Below are positions 17,583 to 25,600 of a stretch of 39,663 bases of DNA, one piece after another. The stretch covers positions 1-39,663 of the forward strand of contig JANQOF010000051.1 in the NCBI GenBank assembly GCA_028279215.1, read 5' to 3'. The position numbers were made by a program, and so were the translations under genes. A model generated the notes under the pieces. It was given only the letters and a program-made list of their open reading frames with translations. It searched no databases and was not told the DNA's origin. The stretch comes from Pirellulales bacterium. GTDB lineage: Bacteria > Planctomycetota > Planctomycetia > Pirellulales > Lacipirellulaceae. Each line of letters opens with the position of its first letter. Position 1 is the stretch's first letter.

Positions 17583-17978
17583 TCAGTCTTCGTAGGTCGC
17601 CGATCCGTAACGGCGGCGGTGGTAGTCGTACGCCCGGTGTTGCGACGACGAGTTGGCTCGCTGGTCGGCCCCGGACCAAGGGAGCAGGTCGCCGTACAGT
17701 CGGTAAAGTCCCAACAGAGCAAACGCTCCGGCCACGGCAACCACCATTCCAAGCGGACTGGTGGGTGTCAACCTCCCTGAATCGTAGAAAAACCCAACGC
17801 AACCGCAACCAACTACCGATCCCGCCACGCCCAGCAGCAAGGTGGTGATTGCGCCAGCAGGATCGCGCCCAGGCATCAGGGCCCGAGCTGCGAGCCCTAC
17901 GATGGTGCCAAAGCCGATCCACACCAACAGGTCGTTCACCAACTGTTGCACTTCAGGAGAGAGTTGTAGCGAAGTCAT
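17583..17978 (-). CDS. Transglycosylase-associated (GlsB/YeaQ/YmgE-like) membrane protein
   Basis: The ATG at 17978 (MTSLQLSPEVQQLVNDLLVW) gives 131 residues; a longer frame from 18149 is unlikely because its added segment is basic and cysteine-rich. Three hydrophobic helices are visible: LLVWIGFGTIVGLAARALMP, AITTLLLGVAGSVVGCGCVG and SPLGMVVAVAGAFALLGLYR. The GLAARALMPGRDPAGAITTLLLGVAGS pattern is the signature of the small transglycosylase-associated family, inner-membrane proteins linked to general stress. The tail is hydrophilic with Arg and Tyr. The gene is divergent from the helicase gene. The family is well known but its function is not. Confidence 0.82.
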   Translation of the reverse strand: MTSLQLSPEVQQLVNDLLVWIGFGTIVGLAARALMPGRDPAGAITTLLLGVAGSVVGCGCVGFFYDSGRLTPTSPLGMVVAVAGAFALLGLYRLYGDLLPWSGADQRANSSSQHRAYDYHRRRYGSATYED

Positions 17979-18167
17979 TCTGTGGATCCACTCGACGGGC
18001 GGAAGCGGTACGACGTATGCAAGCTTGTAGCGAACCATTGCGACTGCGGCAATGCAGATCTTGGTGCAGAAGTAATGGCGAACAGCCTTGCTTGTAGGAC
18101 GACTTCTTTGATAAGGTAAACGCCTGTGCAGTAGTTGGGTTGTGGGCAAATGCGCGGAGGAACGCTC

Positions 18168-20582
18168 ATGGATGTCGATGGACTAATCACTCGCATTACC
18201 ACCGATAGTAGTTACGCCGGCCAGCTGGAACACATCGAGCAGCTACCATCGCGGGCCGGACAGTTTGCGGAGCCGGCCACGCCTCTTCCGGCAGCCCTAA
18301 CACGATTGCTAGCAGCCCGGGGGATCGACAGCCTCTACACGCATCAAGTGGAGATGTTGGAGGCCGCGCGCCGCGGGAAACACTCAGTGGTGGTAACGGG
18401 TACGGCGAGCGGGAAGACGCTGTGCTACAACTTGCCAATCCTCGAGCAACTTGTCACCGACGAAGCTTCGCGGGCGCTCTACTTCTTTCCCACCAAAGCT
18501 CTAGCTCAAGACCAACTCAAAGGACTGCAATCGCTGATTGCAGGCGACCAGAAAATGACTGACGCGGTGCGCCCGGGCGTGTACGACGGCGACACCCCCA
18601 CAGCCCAACGGCGCCGCATCCGCAACGAAGCCAACCTAGTGCTTACGAATCCCGATATGCTGCATGCCGGAGTACTGCCCTACCACCCCAAGTGGGCCAC
18701 GCTGTTCGCGGATCTCAAGTTCATAGTAGTCGACGAAGTGCACACCTACCGTGGGGTTTTAGGGGCGCACGTGGCGGCGGTGCTCCGGCGGCTCGACCGC
18801 GTTTGTCGTCACTATGGGAGCAACCCGGTCTATCTGGCGGCAAGCGCGACGATCGCCAACCCAGGAGAGTTGGTCAGCAGCTTGCTTGGCCGGGAAGTGC
18901 AGGTAGTGGACGACGATGGCTCCCCCAGGGGGCGGAAGTGCTTCGCACTATGGAATCCATCGCCGCTCGGTGCCGATACACTCGCCCGCAGCAGCGCCAA
19001 CGACGACGCAGTCACTTGGCTCACTGAGGCGATGGAGGCGGGCGGGCAAGCACTCGCCTTCACACGCACTCGTCAAGCGGCGGAGTTGATTCATCGCTAT
19101 GCGAAACAGCAGCTTGAAGACCGCCATTCACCGCTGTCCACCCAGGTTCGCGCCTATCGTGGCGGCTACTTGCCCAACGAGAGGCGCAAGATGGAGCAAG
19201 ACCTGTTCGCTGGCCGGCTTCGAGGCGTCGCCACTACCAACGCTTTGGAACTTGGTATCGACATCGGTTCGCTCGACGTTGCGATCTTGGTTGGTTACCC
19301 CGGCACAATTGCAAGTTGTTGGCAACAGGCGGGGCGAAGTGGCCGCCGTGCGGACGACAGCCTGGTGGTGTTGTTGGCCGGCAACGAACCGGTCGACCAG
19401 TATCTGCTCCGGCATCCTGAGTATTTCTTCTCCCAGTCGCCTGAACACGCGGTGGTCGATCCCAATAATCCCTACGTCTTGGCGAAGCACCTCAAAGCGG
19501 CGGCGTTTGAACTGCCACTGAATGCCGACGATCTACAGCTGTTTGGACCTATGGCCGAACCAATTGCCAATGTACTCGCCGACGAACGCCAGTTGTCACT
19601 GGTCGACGGTCAGTATTTCTGCCCTGGTGGGCAAAACCCGGCCGTTGGCGTGAGCCTACGCCATATGAGCGACAACACATTCAGCATTGTATGCATCAAG
19701 CACCAGCAGATTTCGCGAGACTTGTATACGTCGGGGTCGCCGCCGTTGGTGGACAACACGCACGAGGTGATCGCCAACGTCGACTCAATTAGCGCCCCCG
19801 AAATGGTTTACCCCGAAGCCATCTATTTGCATGCCGGCGAGACCTACCTGGTCCGCGAGCTCGACCTGAATGGCAAGGTTGCCTACGTGGAACGCTGTGA
19901 GACTGACTACTACACCCAAGCGGTGCTCGAAAGCAACGTGTTGATTACCGAGCCCCGCGAAGCGTCGCAATTGGATGAGACGGCGGAGGTTGGCTACGGC
20001 GAACTCGACGTGTCATGGCAAACCGTAGCGTTTAAGAAAATCAGATTCGACACACGCGAGAACATCGGTCTTGGCCCGGTCGACATCCCAGCCCAAAACT
20101 TGGCGACCACCGGCGTGTGGCTTACGCCAAGTGACTCTATTCGCGCGACATTGAAATCCGAAGGTCGCCGCGCAAGTGAAGGCATTTGCGGATTGCGAAA
20201 TCTGGCCGTCGTGGCGCTGCCATTCGTCGCCATGTGCGATAGCCGTGATTTGGGCGGAGTGGTCGACGCCAAGAACCTAGGACACTCGGCGATGATCCTG
20301 TACGACCGTTACCCTGGCGGGTTGGGATACTGCCAAAAGGGGTTCGAGCACGTCAGCACGCTGCTAGAGATCTGTCTCGACATCATAGGCGACTGTCCGT
20401 GCAATGGAGGTTGCCCCAGTTGCGTGGGCTTACCCGGCTTGCGTCCCGCGATTCATAGCGATCCCGATCTGACCCGGGGACATCCAATCCCGGACAAGCG
20501 CGCTACGCAACGGCTGCTCGAGTTGCTGTTACGACGCGATGGATCCGAATCACAGTCTCTGACTGTGACGTCGAAGGCGTGA
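18168..20582 (+). CDS. mrfA: MrfA/YprA-like DEAH helicase with DUF1998 domain
   Basis: The ATG at 18168 follows GGAGGAACGCTC; the frame also extends to 18135. The 804-residue protein is a superfamily 2 helicase. It has Walker A GTASGKT (78-84), the DEVH box (189-192), SATIANPGE and a C-terminal helicase domain with TTNALELGIDIGSLD and QQAGRSGRR. The DUF1998 region ends in a cysteine cluster (CPCNGGCPSCVG, 743-754). In Bacillus subtilis, YprA was named MrfA; it acts with an exonuclease (MrfB/YprB) in repair of mitomycin C damage and is related to eukaryotic Hrq1. An MrfB-like gene lies 1.2 kb downstream and uvrA follows. The symbol is inferred from family and context. Confidence 0.85.
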   Translation: MDVDGLITRITTDSSYAGQLEHIEQLPSRAGQFAEPATPLPAALTRLLAARGIDSLYTHQVEMLEAARRGKHSVVVTGTASGKTLCYNLPILEQLVTDEASRALYFFPTKALAQDQLKGLQSLIAGDQKMTDAVRPGVYDGDTPTAQRRRIRNEANLVLTNPDMLHAGVLPYHPKWATLFADLKFIVVDEVHTYRGVLGAHVAAVLRRLDRVCRHYGSNPVYLAASATIANPGELVSSLLGREVQVVDDDGSPRGRKCFALWNPSPLGADTLARSSANDDAVTWLTEAMEAGGQALAFTRTRQAAELIHRYAKQQLEDRHSPLSTQVRAYRGGYLPNERRKMEQDLFAGRLRGVATTNALELGIDIGSLDVAILVGYPGTIASCWQQAGRSGRRADDSLVVLLAGNEPVDQYLLRHPEYFFSQSPEHAVVDPNNPYVLAKHLKAAAFELPLNADDLQLFGPMAEPIANVLADERQLSLVDGQYFCPGGQNPAVGVSLRHMSDNTFSIVCIKHQQISRDLYTSGSPPLVDNTHEVIANVDSISAPEMVYPEAIYLHAGETYLVRELDLNGKVAYVERCETDYYTQAVLESNVLITEPREASQLDETAEVGYGELDVSWQTVAFKKIRFDTRENIGLGPVDIPAQNLATTGVWLTPSDSIRATLKSEGRRASEGICGLRNLAVVALPFVAMCDSRDLGGVVDAKNLGHSAMILYDRYPGGLGYCQKGFEHVSTLLEICLDIIGDCPCNGGCPSCVGLPGLRPAIHSDPDLTRGHPIPDKRATQRLLELLLRRDGSESQSLTVTSKA

Positions 20583-20587
20583 ACGAT

Positions 20588-21047
20588 ATGAACGAAAACA
20601 GTCGCGAACACCTCGTTGGACATGTCCGTGTGATGCAAGTCATTATCTTCGCTCTGGCCATGGGGGTGGTGACGTTTGCACTCGCGGTCCTCTTGTTTAG
20701 CCGACCCGAGCCGGTTGAAGATGGAGTGATCCTGGCCTACGTTGCTGCGGGTGGCGCCGCTATGGCGATACCCATTGGGGTACTCGTCCCACGCCTTTGT
20801 TGCCAGCCTGCAACCGGTCACACTGGAAATTTATCATACAAAAATGATCGTCGGCGCGGCAATATTCGAAGGTGCTGTCTTCTTCAATTTGGTCGTCTAC
20901 ATGTTGTTAGGGCAGGTCTACTCACTCGCCATCGCCGGTGTGATGTTGCTGTATATTCTCTTGCTCTTCCCTGCCGTGAACGGAGTGGAAGACCGGCTGC
21001 AGTCGCGGGAACGCGAGAGGAAAGAGACTGAAGCACTCAGCCATTAG
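20588..21047 (+). pseudogene. Small membrane protein with a frameshift
   Basis: An ATG at 20588 (or a GTG at 20579 overlapping the helicase stop) opens HVRVMQVIIFALAMGVVTFA, then LAVLLFSRPEPVEDG and a second hydrophobic stretch (YVAAGGAAMAIPIGVLVPRL). At about 20787-20815 the coding signal jumps frame to FVASLQPVTLEIYHTKMIVG, then AAIFEGAVFFNLVVYMLLGQ and AIAGVMLLYILLLFPAV, ending at 21047. Together the parts make a coherent protein of about 150 residues with four hydrophobic segments. Either the gene is broken or one indel is an error. It follows the helicase by 5 nt and probably belongs to its transcript. Family unknown. Confidence 0.65.
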
Positions 21048-21678
21048 GTGCGTCGTTGGTTGCACCAGCGTCGCGCCAAAGCCGCTCGGTGAGCTGACAA
21101 TACGCCTCGAACATGGCCTCGTCAAAAAATGCGCGTGCCGGTATGCAACTGGCCACAACAGGAGTGTTGTATACCAGCAGTTGTCCTTCAAGGCGTTCGA
21201 CCTTGGGAACTGCAGCCCATTTCCGAAACGAGTGTCCTTCGTGGGTGGAGTACTCGATCCCATCTGTCACCAACGTGGCCCGTGTTTCAATGTCATATGG
21301 CACGTCTTCTTCAGTCAGAATCTGCTTTTGAAGCCTGGCCCAAGCACCAGAGTTTTGCGACTGCATTCTCACAGCCAATACGCAATAAACGACAGCCACG
21401 AGGCCGCCGATCAAGCAGAGAGGATGGGACACAGAATCGGTATATGCAATAACTGTACTCATAGTCACCATCACCCCAGCGACCAAGAGCAGGATACGCT
21501 GACGGCGACGAATGTAGCGATAGACAGTGCAATTCGATGAGGTTACGTGCTTAGAAGCTGCCAGCACTTCCTCTTCAGTAAGCCGATAGCTCACCGACTG
21601 TGGAGGTTCAAGTTGCGGCACCGTGCGCCCTGGTTCCGCAGAACGCGATGGAGAGACGTAAGGATTCTCGGTTTCCAT
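21037..21678 (-). CDS. YcxB-like membrane protein
   Basis: The 213-residue product has a short N-terminal NPYVSPS-type sequence, often seen in planctomycete membrane proteins. Two transmembrane helices follow (about 61-81, ILLLVAGVMVTMSTVIAYTD; about 87-105, LCLIGGLVAVVYCVLAV). A soluble C-terminal domain then has TLVTDGIEYSTHEGHSFRKW, VERLEGQLLVYNT and CIPARAFFDEAMFEAYCQLT. The order membrane hairpin then strand-rich domain with xIPxxAF is typical of YcxB-like proteins (PF14317), whose function is unknown. It is convergent with the broken gene before it and overlaps its 3' end by 11 nt. Confidence 0.72.
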   Translation of the reverse strand: METENPYVSPSRSAEPGRTVPQLEPPQSVSYRLTEEEVLAASKHVTSSNCTVYRYIRRRQRILLLVAGVMVTMSTVIAYTDSVSHPLCLIGGLVAVVYCVLAVRMQSQNSGAWARLQKQILTEEDVPYDIETRATLVTDGIEYSTHEGHSFRKWAAVPKVERLEGQLLVYNTPVVASCIPARAFFDEAMFEAYCQLTERLWRDAGATNDAPNG

Positions 21679-21782
21679 GAAAACGATTCCAGGTGATCCT
21701 TTGGCTGAGGTGAGTTTAGCAGAATCGCTCTATCGACTGATAGCAGTTTCGTTGTTGCGGACCAACTCGCTAGAATGTCGCC

Positions 21783-22637
21783 ATGCTCGACGAATCCCTT
21801 CGCCGCCGACTCGAAGCGCTCAACCGCGGCCAACTACCGCGCAGCACCAAACTGCCGCCACGAGCTTCCAAAGCTAGCGGGGCAGCACGAGGTAACTCTG
21901 CACCGTCGCCTTCCCGTCCACTACGCAGTGGATTGCTTGCTCGCGGGGTTATCGTGAACAATTCGCAGGGTGACCATTTGATCGCCACGGTGCCATTGGC
22001 CGAGATTTGGCCAGAAGGCGATGCGCTACTCAGCGGCCGGCACGATCACCTAAAGCAGCAACCGCCCAATCACTTGGATGCATGTCGGGCTAGTTTTCTT
22101 ACGTCATTTCCCGATCGATTCGTCGCTCTCGATCTGGAAACATGCGGACTTAGTGGCTCGGCCTTGTTTCTGATTGGGCTCGCCCGGCGCGAGCAATCGC
22201 ATTTCATTATCGAACTGCTATTTGCGCGGACCTACGCCGAAGAGGCGGCGGTACTCGCATCGCTTGGTGAGCGTCTTGCCGCCGTCGATACGCTGGTGAC
22301 GTTCAATGGCAAGAGCTTCGATTGGCCAATGGTGACCGACCGATGGGCCCGTCACCTGCTTCATCGCAATTCGCCGCTTCCAAACCTGGTACAGTACGAC
22401 GTGTTGCATCATGCGCGGCGAGCGTGGCGCAAGACACTTCCCGACTGTAAGCTACAAACTATTGAACGGATGATCTGCCGTCGTAGCCGCGCGGGAGATA
22501 TCGCAGGTCATCTCATCCCTAGCGCTTACGATCACTACGTCCGCACCGGCGCGACGATCGAGATGGACCAAGTGCTTTACCATAATGCGGTCGACTTGGT
22601 TACGCTGCTAGACGTTGCCATGCGGCTTGCCCGATAG
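21783..22637 (+). CDS. mrfB: MrfB/YprB-like RNase H-fold 3'-5' exonuclease
   Basis: The 284-residue protein has a basic, proline-rich N-terminus and then a DnaQ-like fold. Candidate catalytic residues are Asp117 and Glu119 in ALDLETCGLSG, Asp180 in TFNGKSFDWPMV, and His267/Asp271 in YHNAVDLVTL, fitting a DEDDh exonuclease. VQYDVLHHARRAWRKTL and GHLIPSAYDHYVRTG match the YprB ribonuclease-H-like family. B. subtilis YprB/MrfB has an additional C-terminal TPR region that is absent here. The gene lies downstream of the mrfA-like helicase and 143 nt upstream of uvrA. The likely role is DNA resection during crosslink or adduct repair. The ATG has no clear ribosome-binding site. Confidence 0.8.
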   Translation: MLDESLRRRLEALNRGQLPRSTKLPPRASKASGAARGNSAPSPSRPLRSGLLARGVIVNNSQGDHLIATVPLAEIWPEGDALLSGRHDHLKQQPPNHLDACRASFLTSFPDRFVALDLETCGLSGSALFLIGLARREQSHFIIELLFARTYAEEAAVLASLGERLAAVDTLVTFNGKSFDWPMVTDRWARHLLHRNSPLPNLVQYDVLHHARRAWRKTLPDCKLQTIERMICRRSRAGDIAGHLIPSAYDHYVRTGATIEMDQVLYHNAVDLVTLLDVAMRLAR

Positions 22638-22780
22638 GCTGGTGGTTGCATGCTTGGGCCTACCTCATTTGCGGGTTGACGGTGTGCTGTTGTCTTGACC
22701 CTTAACCCAGCGATATCGACGAGATATACTACTGGATTGCTTTTCGGTGCCCATCGTCCTTAGAGCAGCCTCGTTGTTCG

Positions 22781-25585
22781 ATGTCGAAGCTCGACGACAC
22801 TTCCAACGGTCACATCCGCATCCGCGGGGCGCGTACCCACAATCTAGCCGACGTCGACGTCGATATCCCGCGCAATCAGTTGGTGGTCATCACCGGCGTG
22901 AGTGGCAGCGGCAAGAGTTCGCTCGCCTTCGACACGCTGCTGGCCGAGGGTCAGCGGCAGTACATCGACTCGCTCGGCGTCTACACGCGGCAATTCTTCG
23001 ACCAAATGGAGCGGCCCGACGTCGACTCGGTCGAAGGCTTGCAGCCCGCGGTGGCGGTCGATCAGGCGGCCGGAAGCCATAACGCCCGCAGCACCGTCGG
23101 CACCATTACCGAGGTGTACGACCATTTGCGGGTGCTCTTCAGCCGCGCCGGGTCACTTGCTTGTCCCGAATGCGACACGTTGATCCAGCAGCAAAGCCCG
23201 GCGGAAATCGAACAGTCGATTACTGCCATGCCCGATCAGTCGCGGGTGATGATTTTGGCGCCATTAGTTCGAGGGCGCAAAGGCAAGCATACCGAAGTAA
23301 TTACGTCGGCACGTAAAGCAGGCTTCGCCCGAGTTCGGATTGACGGTGCGACTTACCCCATTGACGAGATTCCAGAACTGGCTGCCCGAAAGACCCACGA
23401 CATCGCCGCAGTGGTCGATCGAATCGTCATTCGCGACGGCATCGAGAAACGGCTTACCGAGTCCGTTCGGCTGGCGCTCAAACATGGCGATGGCGTGCTG
23501 GAAATCGTTTATCAATTCCGCAACGGCCAGGAGAAGTCGGACGAGTGGGACCATCGTGTTTTCAGTACGCAGTTTGCTTGTCCGCAATGCGGCACCAGCG
23601 TGGCGGAGGTCGAGCCACGATCGTTTAGCTTTAACAGCCCGTACGGCGCATGCCCCGCTTGCGGCGGACTGGGGGTTAGTGAAGGCTTCGATCCCGAGCT
23701 GGTCCTCCCCGATCTCGCTAGATCGTTGAGCGATGGGGCAGTCGCACCCTGGCGGGGCGACACCAAAACGCGCGCGGCCAAGCACCAACAATTACTCTCG
23801 AATTTCGACTGGCAAACGCCGTTAGACGAGTGGTCCGAGCAGCGATTGCAAGAACTGCTCACCGGCGACGGCAAGAACTTCCGCGGTTTGCTACTTGAGC
23901 TCGAAATCGAATGGGCTGGCACGTCAGGCGAGAAGCTTCGAGAACATCTCGGTACGTTCCGCGGCGAAGTGATCTGCGCCGATTGCAACGGTTCGCGATT
24001 AGGTCGCGCCGGGCGGACCAGCCGCGTGGGCGGCCTAACCATCGATGAAGTGGCAGCGCTCACGATCGCCGCCTGCCGCAAGTTCTTCGACGAAGTGGAG
24101 TTTGGTCCACACCAGTTGCCCATCGCCACTCCCTTGGTTCGCGAAATCGAGCATCGGCTGACATTTTTGGAGAAGGCCGGGGTTGGTTATCTGGCACTCA
24201 ATCGTCGCGCCGACACCTTAAGTGGTGGCGAGTTGCAACGGGTGCGGCTGGCAACCGCGATTGGATCGGGGCTAGTAGGCGTCATGTATATTCTCGACGA
24301 ACCTTCCATCGGGTTACACCCGCGCGACAATGGTCGACTCATCGAAACGCTCCGAGAATTGCAGCAACAAGGCAATACCGTGATTGTCGTGGAACACGAG
24401 GAAGCGTTTATGCGGGCGGCCGACTGGCTCATCGATTGCGGGCCTGGCGCTGGCCGCGATGGCGGACAGGTCGTCGCCAACGGCGCGCCCAACGACATCG
24501 CGCGGAACCGTGACTCACTTACGGCCAGATACCTCGCCCGTCGGACGAACGGCACGATGCGTACGCCACGCAAGCCACGCAAGACGAAACGACTTGTGCT
24601 TGAAGGAGCCACGCTGCACAACCTGAAGGATGTAAAGCTCGACATCCCGCTAGGACTGTTCACCTGTGTCACGGGCGTCAGCGGTAGCGGCAAGAGTTCG
24701 CTCGTCATCGAAACCCTTGCCCGACAACTCGCCAGGCAGCTGCACGGAGCCATCGCCAAGCCTGGACCGTTTCGCTCGTTACGCGGCACATCAGCCATCG
24801 ACCGCGCCGTGCTGGTCAATCAATCGCCAATCGGCCGCACACCGCGTAGTAACGCCGCCACCTACACGGGTATCTTCGACGACATTCGCAAGATATTCGC
24901 CGGCACGAAAATGGCCCGCCAGCGTGGGTGGAAGATCGGAAGGTTCAGCTTCAATGTGAAGGGGGGGCGATGCGAAGAGTGTCAAGGGCAGGGCGTCAAG
25001 AAGATTGAGATGAACTTTCTACCCGATTTGTTCATCGAATGTCCCGCGTGCCGAGGCGCGCGGTTCGACCGCGAAACGCTACGCATACGTTATCGCGAGA
25101 AGTCGATCGCTGACGTGCTCGACCTTAGCGTCGCCGCGGCTACGCAGTTCTTTGAGAACTTTGAATCGATACGTCGGCTGCTCACGGCGTTGAACGACGT
25201 GGGTCTGGGATACCTGCCGTTGGGCCAGCCATCGACGACACTATCTGGCGGTGAGGCACAGAGGATCAAACTGGCGACCGAACTCGGTAGGCCGGCGGCA
25301 GGGCATACACTCTATATCCTCGACGAGCCGACGACGGGCCTGCACCCGCACAACGTCGAGCAGTTGCTCTCGGTACTGCACCAATTGGTCGACGCTGGAA
25401 ACACCGTGGTTGTCATTGAACACCAAACCGCGGTGATGCGGTCGGCCGACTGGCTCGTCGACCTTGGCCCCGAAGGGGGCGCTGCGGGTGGCGAAGTGGT
25501 ATTTGCAGGACCACCGGCAGGCATCGTCGATTGCCCGGCCAGCCACACCGGTCGCTGGCTTCAAGACGCAGCTTCAGAAGCCTAG
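22781..25585 (+). CDS. uvrA: Excinuclease ABC subunit A
   Basis: UvrA scans DNA for bulky lesions as a dimer and loads UvrB, starting nucleotide excision repair. The 934-residue protein has both ABC modules, with Walker A GVSGSGKSSL near residues 39-48 and again near 630-640. ABC signatures are TLSGGELQRVRLATAIGSGL and TLSGGEAQRIKLATELG, with Walker B YILDEPSIGLH and YILDEPTTGLH. All three zinc modules are present: CPEC near 128, CPQC...CPAC, and CEEC...CPAC. Length is normal. It follows the MrfB-like gene, a context linking two repair routes. The 3' end is 15 nt from the convergent operon's last stop. No SOS box was recognised. Confidence 0.96.
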   Translation: MSKLDDTSNGHIRIRGARTHNLADVDVDIPRNQLVVITGVSGSGKSSLAFDTLLAEGQRQYIDSLGVYTRQFFDQMERPDVDSVEGLQPAVAVDQAAGSHNARSTVGTITEVYDHLRVLFSRAGSLACPECDTLIQQQSPAEIEQSITAMPDQSRVMILAPLVRGRKGKHTEVITSARKAGFARVRIDGATYPIDEIPELAARKTHDIAAVVDRIVIRDGIEKRLTESVRLALKHGDGVLEIVYQFRNGQEKSDEWDHRVFSTQFACPQCGTSVAEVEPRSFSFNSPYGACPACGGLGVSEGFDPELVLPDLARSLSDGAVAPWRGDTKTRAAKHQQLLSNFDWQTPLDEWSEQRLQELLTGDGKNFRGLLLELEIEWAGTSGEKLREHLGTFRGEVICADCNGSRLGRAGRTSRVGGLTIDEVAALTIAACRKFFDEVEFGPHQLPIATPLVREIEHRLTFLEKAGVGYLALNRRADTLSGGELQRVRLATAIGSGLVGVMYILDEPSIGLHPRDNGRLIETLRELQQQGNTVIVVEHEEAFMRAADWLIDCGPGAGRDGGQVVANGAPNDIARNRDSLTARYLARRTNGTMRTPRKPRKTKRLVLEGATLHNLKDVKLDIPLGLFTCVTGVSGSGKSSLVIETLARQLARQLHGAIAKPGPFRSLRGTSAIDRAVLVNQSPIGRTPRSNAATYTGIFDDIRKIFAGTKMARQRGWKIGRFSFNVKGGRCEECQGQGVKKIEMNFLPDLFIECPACRGARFDRETLRIRYREKSIADVLDLSVAAATQFFENFESIRRLLTALNDVGLGYLPLGQPSTTLSGGEAQRIKLATELGRPAAGHTLYILDEPTTGLHPHNVEQLLSVLHQLVDAGNTVVVIEHQTAVMRSADWLVDLGPEGGAAGGEVVFAGPPAGIVDCPASHTGRWLQDAASEA

Positions 25586-25600
25586 GCGGATTTGAGTCGT

